41,469 nucleotides of DNA. Source: Bryobacterales bacterium (GTDB lineage: Bacteria; Acidobacteriota; Terriglobia; Bryobacterales; UBA6623). The DNA lies in assembly GCA_028819575.1 (NCBI GenBank), contig JAPPLB010000030.1, forward strand, positions 1-41,469, in the 5' to 3' direction. Position 1 is the stretch's first letter. Every line of letters begins with the position of its first letter. Below, one piece after another: positions 23,952-33,230 of the stretch. The position numbers and the translations under genes are program-made. The notes below the pieces were generated by a model. It had not been told where the DNA came from. It searched no databases and saw only the letters and a program-made list of their open reading frames with translations.

Positions 23952-25769
23952 ATGCTGCCGCGATGGATGACGTTGGGGGTCGTGCTTGTTGTCTTGGGAG
24001 CGGCCGCTCTTGCTGCTCAGACGCCCGCGGAGAAGGTGGAGCGGCTCTTGAGCGGGTCTCGGCTGCCCGGAGTGATTCAAACGTCGATTGGAGTGACTCG
24101 AAAAGGAACTCCGATTCCGGCGCTGATCACGAATGACGATCTGGATTACTTCACGCCGAAGACTCGCGTTTTGTTGGTGGGCGGGTTGGATGGGTCGGAG
24201 AGTTCGGTCCAGGCGACGCTTTCTGTTTTGCGCTGGTTCTATCTCGACGCCAACGCTCAGGCGCATCGAGAACGGGTTGCGCTCTCGGCCGTGCCGCTGG
24301 CCAACCCTGACGGTTGGGCGTCGGGTATTGGACCGTCAAACGGCTCGGGCGGGAATCCGACGGTCGCGTATCCGCCGCAAGGCACGGCCTATAACAGCGC
24401 AACGGACCCCGAGGCGGCGTATCTATGGCGTTGGATTGCCATGCATGCGCCCGAGCTTGTCGTAGATCTTCGCGTCGGGACGGAATGGGCGTTCGCGGTC
24501 CGCCAGATCGGCTCCGAAACAGATGCACGCGGAATTGCCTTCAACCTCTCCAAGCGTTTCTCTCCCGATCAAGACGCAACCATCGAGCCGGCGGACGATG
24601 AGCTCGTGAACCGGATTGCGCGCCAGGCCGCCGGCGGTGTGGGTGCGATGGCTGCTCTCAGGGTCCGGATGGACCCCGACGACAGGGACTCGCTGGCTCC
24701 CGAGCTTTTCAAGGCAGTTCAGCGCGCGGGGATGGCCGGATGGCCGGGCTCGACGGCTCGCGAATCGATTCAGCGCCGGCTGAGGCGCAGTCCGGTCGAG
24801 GTCGCGCAACAACTCGCCGCTCACTACGGCCACGAGTTGGAGAGGGTCGCGTACATCCCGGCGCTGGCTTTACTGGGGCGGATTCGGTTGGCGGACCTGA
24901 GCGGAGATGAGAGTCATCTCGCGGATGTCGAGCGGATCGTGAAGCCCTATCTCGACGGCGTGAAGGCGACTCTTCCGGATCGCCCGAGCGGCAGCAATTT
25001 GTCCGGTCACCTCGTGTTTGCCGAGCTGGCGCGGGTGACGAAAAAGACGCGCTATATCGAGCTGGCGCGTGCGGCGGCGGATTTGGGTTTCGACAACCAG
25101 GGCACCCCAGGAGAGTCGATGCCGTTTCACAACGAGATGAGCGACTCGGTATTCATGGGCACGCCGATCCTCGCTGAAGTGGGGCGTCTTACCGGAGAGG
25201 CGAAGTACTTCGACATGGCGCTACGGCACATGAAGTTCATGCAGGATCTTTGCCTGCGCCCGGACGGCCTCTATCGCCATTCGCCGCTCGATGAAGCGGC
25301 CTGGGGACGAGGAAACGGGTTCCCCGCCCTGGGACTGGCTCTGAGCCTGAGCGCGATGCCCGAAGATCATCCCGGCCGGTCCAGGATGCTCGCGGCATTC
25401 CGGAATCATCTGGAAGCGCTGCTCCGGCGCCAAGACCCGAGCGGGATGTGGCATCAGGTGATCGATCATCCCGAGAGCTACCGTGAACTGACGGCGACCT
25501 CGATGATCACGTTCGCGATGGTTCGCGGGCTGCGGTCGGGTTGGCTCGATCGCAAGCGCTATGAGCCGGTGATCAATCGAGCCTGGGAGTCGCTCAAGGC
25601 GCGCATCGCGCCGTCAGGCGATCTGGTGGACGTTTGCACCGGGACCGGGAAACAGAAGAGTCTGCGCGACTATTTCGACCGGACGGCAATCCTCGGCCAC
25701 GACGATCGCGGCGGGGCGATGGCGCTGATGATTTCCACCGAGATGGCTTACTGGCAACGCGAACGCTAA
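23952..25769 (+). CDS. Secreted fusion: degenerate M14 peptidase-like domain plus GH105-type glycoside hydrolase
   Basis: This encodes about 605 residues with a signal peptide (MLPRWMTLGVVLVVLGAAALAAQ). Residues ~30-270 look like the M14 zinc carboxypeptidase fold (LLVGGLDGSES, VPLANPDGW, LVVDLRVG). The metal ligands expected in HxxE and DLH are Asp80 and Arg174, so it is probably not an active peptidase. Residues ~280-605 are an alpha/alpha barrel of the GH88/GH105 unsaturated glucuronyl/galacturonyl hydrolase type: MSDSVFMGTPILAEVGRLTG with likely catalytic Asp398, HSPLDEAAWGRGNGFP (444-459) and SMITFAMVRGLR. It would act on lyase products of pectin or similar glycans in the periplasm. The stop codon overlaps that of the convergent permease. 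Confidence 0.82.
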   Translation: MLPRWMTLGVVLVVLGAAALAAQTPAEKVERLLSGSRLPGVIQTSIGVTRKGTPIPALITNDDLDYFTPKTRVLLVGGLDGSESSVQATLSVLRWFYLDANAQAHRERVALSAVPLANPDGWASGIGPSNGSGGNPTVAYPPQGTAYNSATDPEAAYLWRWIAMHAPELVVDLRVGTEWAFAVRQIGSETDARGIAFNLSKRFSPDQDATIEPADDELVNRIARQAAGGVGAMAALRVRMDPDDRDSLAPELFKAVQRAGMAGWPGSTARESIQRRLRRSPVEVAQQLAAHYGHELERVAYIPALALLGRIRLADLSGDESHLADVERIVKPYLDGVKATLPDRPSGSNLSGHLVFAELARVTKKTRYIELARAAADLGFDNQGTPGESMPFHNEMSDSVFMGTPILAEVGRLTGEAKYFDMALRHMKFMQDLCLRPDGLYRHSPLDEAAWGRGNGFPALGLALSLSAMPEDHPGRSRMLAAFRNHLEALLRRQDPSGMWHQVIDHPESYRELTATSMITFAMVRGLRSGWLDRKRYEPVINRAWESLKARIAPSGDLVDVCTGTGKQKSLRDYFDRTAILGHDDRGGAMALMISTEMAYWQRER

Positions 25770-27094
25770 GCCGCCCGCGCCTGAGACGGCCGGGCGTGGC
25801 GACGCCACAGGTGGAAGAGCGGCCAGCCGCTGGCAATCAGCGCGAGTCCGGCCAGGGACGGAAGAGGTCGATAGAGCATCGTGTTCACGACCAGCCAGAG
25901 TGAAGCCAAGCCGAAAAGAAGGGGCGTGACGGGATAGCCCCACATGCGGTACGGCCGCTCCCATTCGGGCCTCTTCTTGCGCAGAATGATCACCCCGAGA
26001 ACGGTCATGCCATAGAAGATCCAGGCAACGAACATCACGAATGAGAAAAGTCCCGTGTAGGCGCCGCTGAGCGAGAGCAGCGCCGCCCAGGCTCCCTGCA
26101 AGAGCACGGCGTAAGCCGGGGTGTGGAAGCGCTGATGGACATCCCCGAAAATGCGGAAGAAAAGGCTGTCCCTAGCCTGCGCGAAGTAGACACGCGGGCC
26201 GGTGAGGATTCCGGCATTCATCGCTCCCGTGATGGAGACGAGAATGATGAGCGAGATCATCGTCCCGCCGGCAAGTCCGAAGACGCGCTCCAGCACGACG
26301 GCGGCGACGCGCTCGGTGCCGGCGATTTCCTCTACGCTCAGCACCTGCATGTAGGCGACGTTGGCGAGCAGGTAGAGCAGCATTACGATGCCGACGCCGA
26401 TGCCGAGACTGATTGGCAGGTTGCGGCCGGGGTTGCGGATCTCGCCGCCCACGAACCCGGCCTGGAACCATCCGTTGTAGGCCCACAGGCAGGCCAAGAG
26501 GGCGATGCCGACCTCGCTCGCCCCGAACTCGACGACGGAGGCTTCTGCGACGCCTGGTGCTGACCGCGCTTGGTGGAACAACGCGGTTCCCGCGACGAAC
26601 AGCAATCCTGCGACCTTGAGGAGGGTTGTGATGTTCTGCATCACCGCTCCGCCGATCAGGGTGCGGTAGTTGAGGATCATGAGCGCCAGGATGATGGCAG
26701 GCGCACTGAGACGTTCCAGTACCTGCGGCATCGGGACAAGGTGACTCAGATAGATCGAAAAGCCGACAGCGAGCGTGGCCGTCCCGCCGGAACGGATGAC
26801 AAGGAGCAGGCCCCAACTGAAAAGAAAGCCCCAGAGAGGCGAGTAGGCCTCGCGCAGGTAAACGTACTGGCCGCCGGAATGCGGCAGCATCGCGCCGAGC
26901 TCGGCGAACGCCAGCGCGCCGCAGAGCGACAGCAGGCCGGCGACGACCCATATCGCGAGTATCCACTCGGCCGAAGGCAGGGCGCGGGCGATCTCACCGG
27001 GCACAATGAAAATTCCCGAACCGATGATCGTGCCGATCACGATCGCCTTGGCATCCCAAAGGCCCAACCGGCGGGTAAGGTTCAGCGTTGCCAT
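25766..27094 (-). CDS. APC-family amino acid permease
   Basis: This is an integral inner-membrane protein of about 442 residues with around twelve hydrophobic segments. The first span carries the APC substrate motif GTIIGSGIFIVPGEIA; EYVYL-like GGQYVYLREAYSPLWGFLFSW and FVGGEIRNPGRNLPISL are further family signatures, as is ILRKKRPEWERPYR near the end. It resembles L-type (LAT/YfnA-like) amino acid/polyamine exchangers. The specificity cannot be read from sequence. I prefer the ATG at 27094 (MATLNLTRRLGLWDA); an in-frame ATG at 27124 is possible. The stop shares bases CTAA with the GH105 gene. Confidence 0.88.
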   Translation of the reverse strand: MATLNLTRRLGLWDAKAIVIGTIIGSGIFIVPGEIARALPSAEWILAIWVVAGLLSLCGALAFAELGAMLPHSGGQYVYLREAYSPLWGFLFSWGLLLVIRSGGTATLAVGFSIYLSHLVPMPQVLERLSAPAIILALMILNYRTLIGGAVMQNITTLLKVAGLLFVAGTALFHQARSAPGVAEASVVEFGASEVGIALLACLWAYNGWFQAGFVGGEIRNPGRNLPISLGIGVGIVMLLYLLANVAYMQVLSVEEIAGTERVAAVVLERVFGLAGGTMISLIILVSITGAMNAGILTGPRVYFAQARDSLFFRIFGDVHQRFHTPAYAVLLQGAWAALLSLSGAYTGLFSFVMFVAWIFYGMTVLGVIILRKKRPEWERPYRMWGYPVTPLLFGLASLWLVVNTMLYRPLPSLAGLALIASGWPLFHLWRRHARPSQARAA

Positions 27095-27216
27095 CGGACC
27101 AGCATAGACGAAGGGACGGGGCATCGTGTTTACCGGAAAAACGGATGCCCTCCCCTTCGAACCGGAGCAGGGCCTCCGGTTGTTAGAATCGAGGGTGCAT
27201 GCGGTAAAGCGCCCCT

Positions 27217-28446
27217 ATGCCCATTCCTCGGAGAAAATCGGCTGTCTGCGACATCGACGGCGTCAAGGTCGGCGGCGATCACTCGATCGTCGTGCAGTCG
27301 ATGACCACCACCGACACGGCGGACACCGCGTCCACGATCAATCAGGTGATGGATCTGGCTCGCGCCGGGTCGGAGCTGGTCCGCGTCACCGTCAACACGA
27401 ATAAGGCCGCCGAGGCCGTTCCGACGATCGTCAAGTCGCTGGAAGATTTCGGTGTTCGTGTTCCGATCATCGGAGACTTCCACTACAACGGGCACATCCT
27501 GCTCAAACAATACCCGGAGTGTGCGCGGCTCCTGGCGAAGTATCGGATCAATCCCGGCAACGTCAACATCGGCAAGAAGCACGATGACAATTTCCGGACG
27601 ATGATCGAGGTCGCGGTCGAGCATCAGAAGCCGGTGCGAATCGGAGTGAACTGGGGGTCGCTCGACCAGGCTTTGCTGACGAAGCTGATGGATGAGAACG
27701 CGGGGCGTCCCGATCCGAAAGACGCCGCCGAAGTGACTCGCGAGGCGATCGTTCTCAGCGCCTTGAATTCCGCCGAAGCGGCCGAGCGCTACGGCCTGCG
27801 GCACGATCAGATCATCTTGAGCGCCAAGGTATCGAACGTGCAGGACCTGGTGACGGTCTACCGCGACCTCGCGGCGCGCTGCGACTATCCTCTGCACTTG
27901 GGTCTGACCGAGGCGGGGATGGGCAACAAGGGCATTGTCGCTTCGACAGCCGGTCTCGCAATCCTGCTGCAAGAAGGCATCGGCGATACGATCCGGGTCT
28001 CCCTGACACCTCAGCCTCGGGGCGACCGCACCGAGGAAGTGCGCATTTGCCAGCAGATTCTGCAGTCGCTCGACATCCGCAGCTTTAAGCCTCAAGTGAC
28101 GGCGTGTCCCGGCTGCGGCCGTACGACCAGCACCTTCTTCCAGGAGATGGCAAATGAGATCGAGCACTATCTGCACAATCAGATGCCGGTCTGGAAATCG
28201 AGCTATCCAGGAGTGGAGAAGCTCAATGTGGCGGTGATGGGCTGCGTGGTGAACGGTCCCGGGGAATCGAAACACTCCGACATCGGGATCTCGCTGCCCG
28301 GAACCTTCGAGGAGCCGAAAGCGCCAGTGTATGTTGACGGTCGTATGCTGCTCACTCTCAAGGGCGATACGATCGTGCGCGATTTTATCGGTATTCTCAA
28401 TGACTACGTGGACAAGCGCTTCTCGCAGAACCGCGACGTAGCGTAA
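27217..28446 (+). CDS. ispG: (E)-4-hydroxy-3-methylbut-2-enyl-diphosphate synthase
   Basis: The 409-residue protein is IspG/GcpE of the MEP isoprenoid pathway, converting methylerythritol cyclodiphosphate to HMBPP in the cytoplasm. It shows [12 protein letters not shown], a TIM barrel with IGDFHYNG and [17 protein letters not shown], and the C-terminal cluster domain with Cys297 and Cys300 in ACPGCGRT, Cys343 in [10 protein letters not shown] and Glu350. The length is that of the shorter bacterial form. A weak TAGAAT lies 28 bases before the ATG. Confidence 0.97.
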   Translation: MPIPRRKSAVCDIDGVKVGGDHSIVVQSMTTTDTADTASTINQVMDLARAGSELVRVTVNTNKAAEAVPTIVKSLEDFGVRVPIIGDFHYNGHILLKQYPECARLLAKYRINPGNVNIGKKHDDNFRTMIEVAVEHQKPVRIGVNWGSLDQALLTKLMDENAGRPDPKDAAEVTREAIVLSALNSAEAAERYGLRHDQIILSAKVSNVQDLVTVYRDLAARCDYPLHLGLTEAGMGNKGIVASTAGLAILLQEGIGDTIRVSLTPQPRGDRTEEVRICQQILQSLDIRSFKPQVTACPGCGRTTSTFFQEMANEIEHYLHNQMPVWKSSYPGVEKLNVAVMGCVVNGPGESKHSDIGISLPGTFEEPKAPVYVDGRMLLTLKGDTIVRDFIGILNDYVDKRFSQNRDVA

Positions 28447-28595
28447 GACCCGATCAAGGAACCCTTGAGCGGCGGCGGGCAACCCGCCGAATACTCCTTC
28501 GGCAAGACCTCGATATGCTCGTGACGAACGCTGCCTGAACGTAGTTGCGCCCGCCCCTTGAAGCGGTCAGAACGATGATCTCGCTCTTGATCTTT

Positions 28596-28629
28596 CGGCT
28601 CTAAATTCATTAGAGCCGGGCGAGCCCGG
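28596..28629. terminator. Two overlapping hairpins between ispG and tRNA-Leu
   Basis: CGGCTCTAA and TTAGAGCCG form a perfect nine-base-pair stem around ATTCA (28596-28618). An alternative stem CCGGGC/GCCCGG (28616-28629) shares its last bases. No T tract follows, so a transcript-end or attenuator-like role is only a suggestion. Confidence 0.35.
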
Positions 28630-28666
28630 CTCCCCCGGCGCACCCTGTCCCTGTAACGCATTCCGA

Positions 28667-28695
28667 TTGACAGCCGTTGGACCGACTGCAAGAAT
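28667..28695 (+). promoter_or_regulatory. Promoter of tRNA-Leu
   Basis: A perfect TTGACA (28667-28672), 17 bases, then AAGAAT (28690-28695), placing transcription start about 35 bases before the tRNA. A GC-rich hairpin GAGGGGCCGC/GCGGCTCCTC follows in the leader. Confidence 0.6.
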
Positions 28696-28736
28696 ACTCG
28701 AAGAGGGGCCGCTTCACGCGGCTCCTCCCCGTCTGT

Positions 28737-28825
28737 GCGCAAGTGGCGGAATTGGCAGACGCGCTAGGTTCAGGTCCTAGTCCGGGTTACACCGGGTGGA
28801 GGTTCAAGTCCTCTCTTGCGCACCA
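28737..28825 (+). tRNA. tRNA-Leu (anticodon CAG)
   Basis: The 89-base gene has a GCGCAAG/CTTGCGC acceptor stem with discriminator A and an encoded CCA. The anticodon arm CTAGG-TTCAGGT-CCTAG gives CAG, reading CUG. The long variable arm CCGGGTTACACCGGG is a class II arm as in tRNA-Leu, and GGTTCAAGTCC forms the T arm. It sits alone between ispG and the mannonate dehydratase-like gene. No integrase or attachment duplication is visible nearby. Confidence 0.97.
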
Positions 28826-28855
28826 CCATCTCCACGCGGGGAACCTGGAAACACG

Positions 28856-28871
28856 CCCTGCCCGAACAGGG
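28856..28871 (+). terminator. Weak hairpin downstream of tRNA-Leu
   Basis: CCCTG and CAGGG pair around CCCGAA and are followed by TTCTCTCC, 30 bases past the tRNA end. The short stem and poor T tract make it tentative. Confidence 0.3.
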
Positions 28872-29032
28872 TTCTCTCCAGCCAGCTCCGTGTCGTTGCC
28901 CCAAGGTCCGTTGCCGTCATTCGTTCGCCGGCAAGACGCATCGCAGGCTTCGGCCGCACACTCCTTTTCGGACCTGACGCCGTTCAGCAAATCGGCTGAA
29001 GTCCGAGACCCATCGACCTGGAGACAAGAACC

Positions 29033-30142
29033 ATGGAAAAACTCTCGAATCCCGCATCCACAAACCAGGCAAGCCGTCGGAAGTTCCTGAAGCTGCCCGT
29101 GGCGGCCGCCGCGATGGCGCCGTCGTTGCCGGCGAGGCCGGTCATCGACGAGCACGACCCCTCGAACATCAAACTCTGCCGGCGGCTCCGGTCCGACATC
29201 GCCGAAGACGACCTGCTCTTCCTCAAGCAGATCGGATTGCGCTGGGCGCGCGTGAACTTTCAGGGCAACGCCGACCTTGACTACATGGCGCAAACGCAGA
29301 AGCGCTATGAAAGTCATGGGATCAAGATCTTCTCGGGCGTCCACTACGCCTACCGCGAGTTGGATCTGCAGCTCGGCAAGCCGGGCCGCGACAAGCACAT
29401 CGAGACCTATCGGCTCTTCCTTCGGAATCTGGGCGCGCTTGGCATCCCGGTTTCCTGCTACGACTTCCACCCCGCGAACACGTATACGACCGACATCATC
29501 GAGACGACGCGCGGTTACCGCGCCCGCGAGTTCAGCGTCGATGACTTTCGCAACAAGGTCGAGAAGCAGAAGTTCGACCGCGAATATTCGGCGGAGGAAA
29601 TCTGGGACGCCTACACGTACTTGATGAAGGCCATTCTTCCGGTGGCGAGAGAAGCCGGAGTGAAACTCGCGCTGCACCCGGATGACCCGCCGCTGGCCAT
29701 GATGAACGGCGTCGCGAAGGTGCTGGTTCACTACGACGGCTATCGCCGCGCCGAGCAGATTTCCGAGTCGATCGAAGGACACGGCAGTCCGCATTGGGGA
29801 CTGACGTTCTGCGTAGGCACGTGGTCGGAAGGCGGCGGCAACATGGGCAAGGATGTCTACGGCATGATCCGCGACTTCGGCCGCCGCGGCAAGATCCTGG
29901 GGATTCACTTCCGCAACGTCAGCTCGCCGCTTCCGCGCTTCTACGAGACCTTTCCGGACGAAGGCTACATGGATATGTACCAGGTGATGAAAGCGCTGCG
30001 CGAGGTGAAGTACGACGGCACCGTCGTGCCGGATCACATTCCGCAACTGGTGGGCGATAGCGGCATCCGTCGCGCGGGCACGGCGTACTGCATCGCCTAC
30101 ATGAGAGCACTGCTGAAGCGAGCGAACGAGGAAGTGGGATGA
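29033..30142 (+). CDS. Mannonate dehydratase-like protein with Tat signal
   Basis: The 369-residue protein is a TIM-barrel of the UxuA (D-mannonate dehydratase) family: LALHPDDPP with metal-binding residues, YDFHPAN, GLTFCVGTWSEGG, LGIHFRNVSS and PDHIPQLVGD near the C-terminus. UxuA converts D-mannonate to 2-keto-3-deoxygluconate in glucuronate breakdown and is normally cytoplasmic. Here a Tat signal (ASRRKFLKLPVAAAAMA, residues 13-29) precedes the domain, so the protein probably works in the periplasm. GGAG at 29019-29022 supports the ATG. It may be a paralogue with a different substrate rather than canonical UxuA. Confidence 0.85.
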   Translation: MEKLSNPASTNQASRRKFLKLPVAAAAMAPSLPARPVIDEHDPSNIKLCRRLRSDIAEDDLLFLKQIGLRWARVNFQGNADLDYMAQTQKRYESHGIKIFSGVHYAYRELDLQLGKPGRDKHIETYRLFLRNLGALGIPVSCYDFHPANTYTTDIIETTRGYRAREFSVDDFRNKVEKQKFDREYSAEEIWDAYTYLMKAILPVAREAGVKLALHPDDPPLAMMNGVAKVLVHYDGYRRAEQISESIEGHGSPHWGLTFCVGTWSEGGGNMGKDVYGMIRDFGRRGKILGIHFRNVSSPLPRFYETFPDEGYMDMYQVMKALREVKYDGTVVPDHIPQLVGDSGIRRAGTAYCIAYMRALLKRANEEVG

Positions 30143-30161
30143 CTCCCCGAGGCTGCTGACT

Positions 30162-30187
30162 GGCCTGCATTTCTCCAAACAGGCGGC
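30162..30187 (+). repeat. Solo end of palindromic repeat (copy I)
   Basis: GGCCTGCATTTCTCC matches the terminal repeat with one substitution and is followed by a diverged AGGCGGC. No second end is found before the POT transporter stop codon 40 bases on. It looks like the remnant of a decayed or partly deleted copy. Confidence 0.6.
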
Positions 30188-30225
30188 TTGCGGTCAACGA
30201 CCAGCGAATCTCATCAATTTGTCGC

Positions 30226-31728
30226 CTACTTCACATCTCCCGTGAGACGGCGCATGACGGGACTGACGAAGACCGCAACGACTCCGACGCCTACTGTGAT
30301 CAACGCCACATTCCAGAACAGTTCGGCGGGGGCGAGTTGCTCCAGCCGTCCCGCCACCAGGCCGGCGATGAGGTTGCCGAGCGCTGCGGCGATGAACCAG
30401 ACACCCATCATCTGGCCGACGCGCCCTTTTGGAGCGAGCTTGGTCATCGACGACAGGCCGACGGGCGACAGGCAGAGCTCACCGGCGGTGTGGAGGAAAT
30501 AGGTCACCACCAACCAGCTCATCGAAACGCGGCTGGCCTCGCTCGCATTGGCCGCCCCCCATGAAATCACGAAGAATCCGGCAGCCAGGCCGAAGAGTCC
30601 CAGGGCGAACTTCATCGGGATCGACGGATTCGCATCCCGTTGGGCAAGCCAGGTCCATAGCCAGCCGAAGATGGGCGCGAAGATCACGATGAAAACGGGA
30701 TTCACGTTCTGCAGCCAACTGGCGGGCATCTCCCAGCCCGCCACTCCCCGGTCGGTGAGGTCGCGGGCAAAGATGTTCATCGACGAACCGGCCTGCTCGA
30801 ATCCCGACCAGAACATCGCCGCCAGGATGTAGAGCCACACAATCACGACGAGGCGCTTCTTCTCGATCGCCGTCAGGCCACCCGCCGTAAAGAGATAGAG
30901 GAAGAACAGGCCGCTCAGGATGAGGATGCCGTAGCCGAGCCACGTTGCCGTTTGCTGGATGGTGACCTCGATCGCGCCGCTTGTGGCGAGGAAGGTGAAC
31001 AAGGTAATCGCGGCCCCGGCCGCCGCCATCGCCTGGTAGAAGCCACGGCTCTTGCGGCTGAGAGCCTCCGGGGGGTCGTCGCTCTTCAAGCTGCCCGCCG
31101 TGCCGAGGCGTTTCGCGCCCATCTTGTACTGGATCAAACCCGCTACCATGCCGATGCCGGCCAGAGAGAAGCCCCAGTGGAAGTTGTAGCCCTCGCCAAT
31201 GAATCCGCAGAGAATGGTCCCGAGGAACGCTCCCAGGTTGATGCCCATGTAGAAGATCGAGAAGCCGGCGTCCCGGCGCGCGCCGCCTTCCGGATAGAGG
31301 TCCGCCACCATGGTGCTCACATTCGGCTTCAGCAAGCCCGTACCGAGCGCGATCAGCACCAGGCCCAGGTAGAACGTCGGAAACGTGGGAACCGCCATCG
31401 AGAAATGGCCGGCGGCGATGATGCAGCCTCCTACGAATACCGCCTTGCGCTGCCCCCACAGGTTGTCGGCCAGCCAGCCGCCGGGCAATGACAACAGGTA
31501 GACCATCGACGTGTACAGGCCGTAGATGGCGGTCGATTTCCCTACGTTGAATCCGAGTCCCGGATTGTCTTGAGCCAGCGGCGCCGTCATGAACAGCACA
31601 AGCAGGGCTCGCATCCCGTAGTAGCTGAATCGCTCCCACATCTCCGTGAAGAAAAGGGTGGTCAAGCCACTCGGATGTCCGGCGATGCCTCCCGTGTCAA
31701 CAGGGGCGGCGGTTGAGTCAGTCGTCAT
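30226..31728 (-). CDS. POT/PTR2-family peptide transporter
   Basis: The 500-residue inner-membrane MFS protein is a proton-coupled oligopeptide transporter. Diagnostic are FFTEMWERFSYYGMRALLVLF in the first span (the ExxERFxYY motif for proton coupling) and GTGLLKPNVSTMVADLYPE. It has about fourteen hydrophobic segments as in DtpT-type members. AGGA lies about seven bases before the ATG, and a TATAAT box precedes it. It likely imports di- and tripeptides. It is divergent from an MFS exporter gene. Confidence 0.93.
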   Translation of the reverse strand: MTTDSTAAPVDTGGIAGHPSGLTTLFFTEMWERFSYYGMRALLVLFMTAPLAQDNPGLGFNVGKSTAIYGLYTSMVYLLSLPGGWLADNLWGQRKAVFVGGCIIAAGHFSMAVPTFPTFYLGLVLIALGTGLLKPNVSTMVADLYPEGGARRDAGFSIFYMGINLGAFLGTILCGFIGEGYNFHWGFSLAGIGMVAGLIQYKMGAKRLGTAGSLKSDDPPEALSRKSRGFYQAMAAAGAAITLFTFLATSGAIEVTIQQTATWLGYGILILSGLFFLYLFTAGGLTAIEKKRLVVIVWLYILAAMFWSGFEQAGSSMNIFARDLTDRGVAGWEMPASWLQNVNPVFIVIFAPIFGWLWTWLAQRDANPSIPMKFALGLFGLAAGFFVISWGAANASEASRVSMSWLVVTYFLHTAGELCLSPVGLSSMTKLAPKGRVGQMMGVWFIAAALGNLIAGLVAGRLEQLAPAELFWNVALITVGVGVVAVFVSPVMRRLTGDVK

Positions 31729-31762
31729 GAAGTGTCCTGATGGTCGATTCGGGAATCTTCAG

Positions 31763-31768
31763 ATTATA
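31763..31768 (-). promoter_or_regulatory. Candidate -10 box for the POT transporter
   Basis: TATAAT on the minus strand, 34 bases before the ATG, in an otherwise GC-rich stretch. No good -35 is seen. Confidence 0.4.
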
Positions 31769-31928
31769 TCCCCGCCTCGAGCAACGGCTGTGCGCGTCGA
31801 ATAAAGACCGCCCGGATCCGGAGGTCATCAAGGGGAACACAGTTGCACAGAACGATGTGCGAAGATGGGTCTCCGCTTGCAACCAAGCCTGTCCGCGGGC
31901 AAGCGTTCCTTCTCAGCCAAAGTTTTGG

Positions 31929-33197
31929 ATGGCCGATCCCTCTCCGAAAGAAGCCTCTGAATCCGTAGCCCCCGCCGGGACGCGGAGCGGTGTCCTGCGC
32001 CGCACGTTTCAGGCCTTTCACTACCCGAACTTCCGCTTGATGTGGTTCGGCGCCTTTACATCCACGACCGGATTCTTCGTTCAGGAAGTCGCCCAGAGCT
32101 GGCTCGTCTTCGACATCACGAGAAGCGAGTTCTACCTGGGACTGACGGCGACGCTCAATGGCGCTCCGATTCTGTTGCTGTCGCTGTTCGGCGGCGTCGC
32201 CGCAGACCGCATGGACCGCCGTAAGCTCCTGCTGTTGTCCCAGTTCGTTCAGATGTCCAGCGCTCTGTCGCTGGCCGTTCTGGTGGGGCTGGACCTGATT
32301 CAGGTCTGGCACATCATGGCGGCGGCGTTCGTCAACGGCCTGGGCCAGGCCTTCGGAGGGCCGGCCTATCAGGCCCTCATTCCTTCACTGGTCGACAAGA
32401 AGGACCTGCCCAACGCCATTGCCTTGTTGTCGATTCAGTTCACGTTGGCGCGGGTCGTCGGCGCCATCATCGGCGGCATCACGTTCACGTCGCTGGGCGC
32501 CACAGCCTGCTTCACGATCAACGGCCTCTCGTTTCTGGCCGTGATAGGGGCGCTGTCCATCATTCGCGTAACCTTCGTGCCGAAGAAGTCCGACGAGCAT
32601 GTCTTTCAAAGCCTTAAGGAAGGACTTTCCTCGGTCTACCGCAACCGCGTCATTCTCGCCCTGGTCTTTCTGGCGCCGACGGCGGCGTTTCTGGGCGCGA
32701 CACTGGTCACGCTGCTGCCGGCGTTCGCCCGCGAAACGTACCTGCTCGGTCCGGAGGGTTATTCGAGGATGATGGCTTTTTGGGGCACGGGCGCCGTGAT
32801 CGGCGCGCTGTATGTCGCGTTCCAGGGCAATGCGCCGCACAAGGGCCGGCGCTCGCTGATCATGCAGATCGCGCTCGGAGGAACCATGATCGCCTTCGCG
32901 TTGAGCCTCAACGTGTGGATGGCCAGCATCTTTCTGTTGTTTTCGGGCTGGGCGATCCTGGGCGTTTTCGCGCTCGTGAACTCTCTCGTCCAACTGCACG
33001 CCAAGGAAGAGCTGCGGGGCCGCATCATGAGCGTCTACAACACGGCGTTCCGCGGGGCGATGCCGCTGGGCAATTTCTCGGCTGGGCTGCTGGCGGACAG
33101 GTTCAGCGCGCCGGCGACGGTGATGGGCCACGGCGTGCTCCTCATCCTGGTGGCGCTCGTGTATCTCGCCCGCAAGCACGAAGTCACTCGCCTGTAA
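31929..33197 (+). CDS. MFS exporter of the EntS/MFS_3 type
   Basis: This encodes about 422 residues with twelve predicted spans. The pattern FRLMWFGAFTSTTGFFVQEVAQSWLVFDITRSEFYLG, then GGVAADRMDRRKLLLLSQ (MFS motif between spans 2 and 3) and GPAYQALIPSLVDKKDLPNAIAL places it in the MFS_3 group with EntS and many drug or siderophore exporters. I chose the ATG at 31929 (MADPSPKEASES) because translation further upstream, to 31740, lacks membrane-protein character. No strong ribosome binding site is visible. Its stop lies 33 bases before repeat copy F. Confidence 0.85.
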   Translation: MADPSPKEASESVAPAGTRSGVLRRTFQAFHYPNFRLMWFGAFTSTTGFFVQEVAQSWLVFDITRSEFYLGLTATLNGAPILLLSLFGGVAADRMDRRKLLLLSQFVQMSSALSLAVLVGLDLIQVWHIMAAAFVNGLGQAFGGPAYQALIPSLVDKKDLPNAIALLSIQFTLARVVGAIIGGITFTSLGATACFTINGLSFLAVIGALSIIRVTFVPKKSDEHVFQSLKEGLSSVYRNRVILALVFLAPTAAFLGATLVTLLPAFARETYLLGPEGYSRMMAFWGTGAVIGALYVAFQGNAPHKGRRSLIMQIALGGTMIAFALSLNVWMASIFLLFSGWAILGVFALVNSLVQLHAKEELRGRIMSVYNTAFRGAMPLGNFSAGLLADRFSAPATVMGHGVLLILVALVYLARKHEVTRL

Positions 33198-33207
33198 CGG
33201 CAGCGCG

Positions 33208-33229
33208 CCTACCCCTCCTCCGAGGAACT
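33208..33229 (+). repeat. 22-bp exact repeat, copy 1
   Basis: CCTACCCCTCCTCCGAGGAA plus CT is identical to 34935-34956, which encodes the tail of the Spy-like protein. Here the same frame reads GSAPTPPPRN followed by TGA, but it lies after the MFS stop codon in a different frame, so it is an orphan tail immediately before repeat copy F. Confidence 0.75.
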
Positions 33230-33230
33230 G

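Noticed and set aside
28737..28825. tRNA-Leu as an integration site for a mobile element
   Set aside because: No integrase, no direct repeat of the tRNA 3' end and no foreign gene block is visible on either side.
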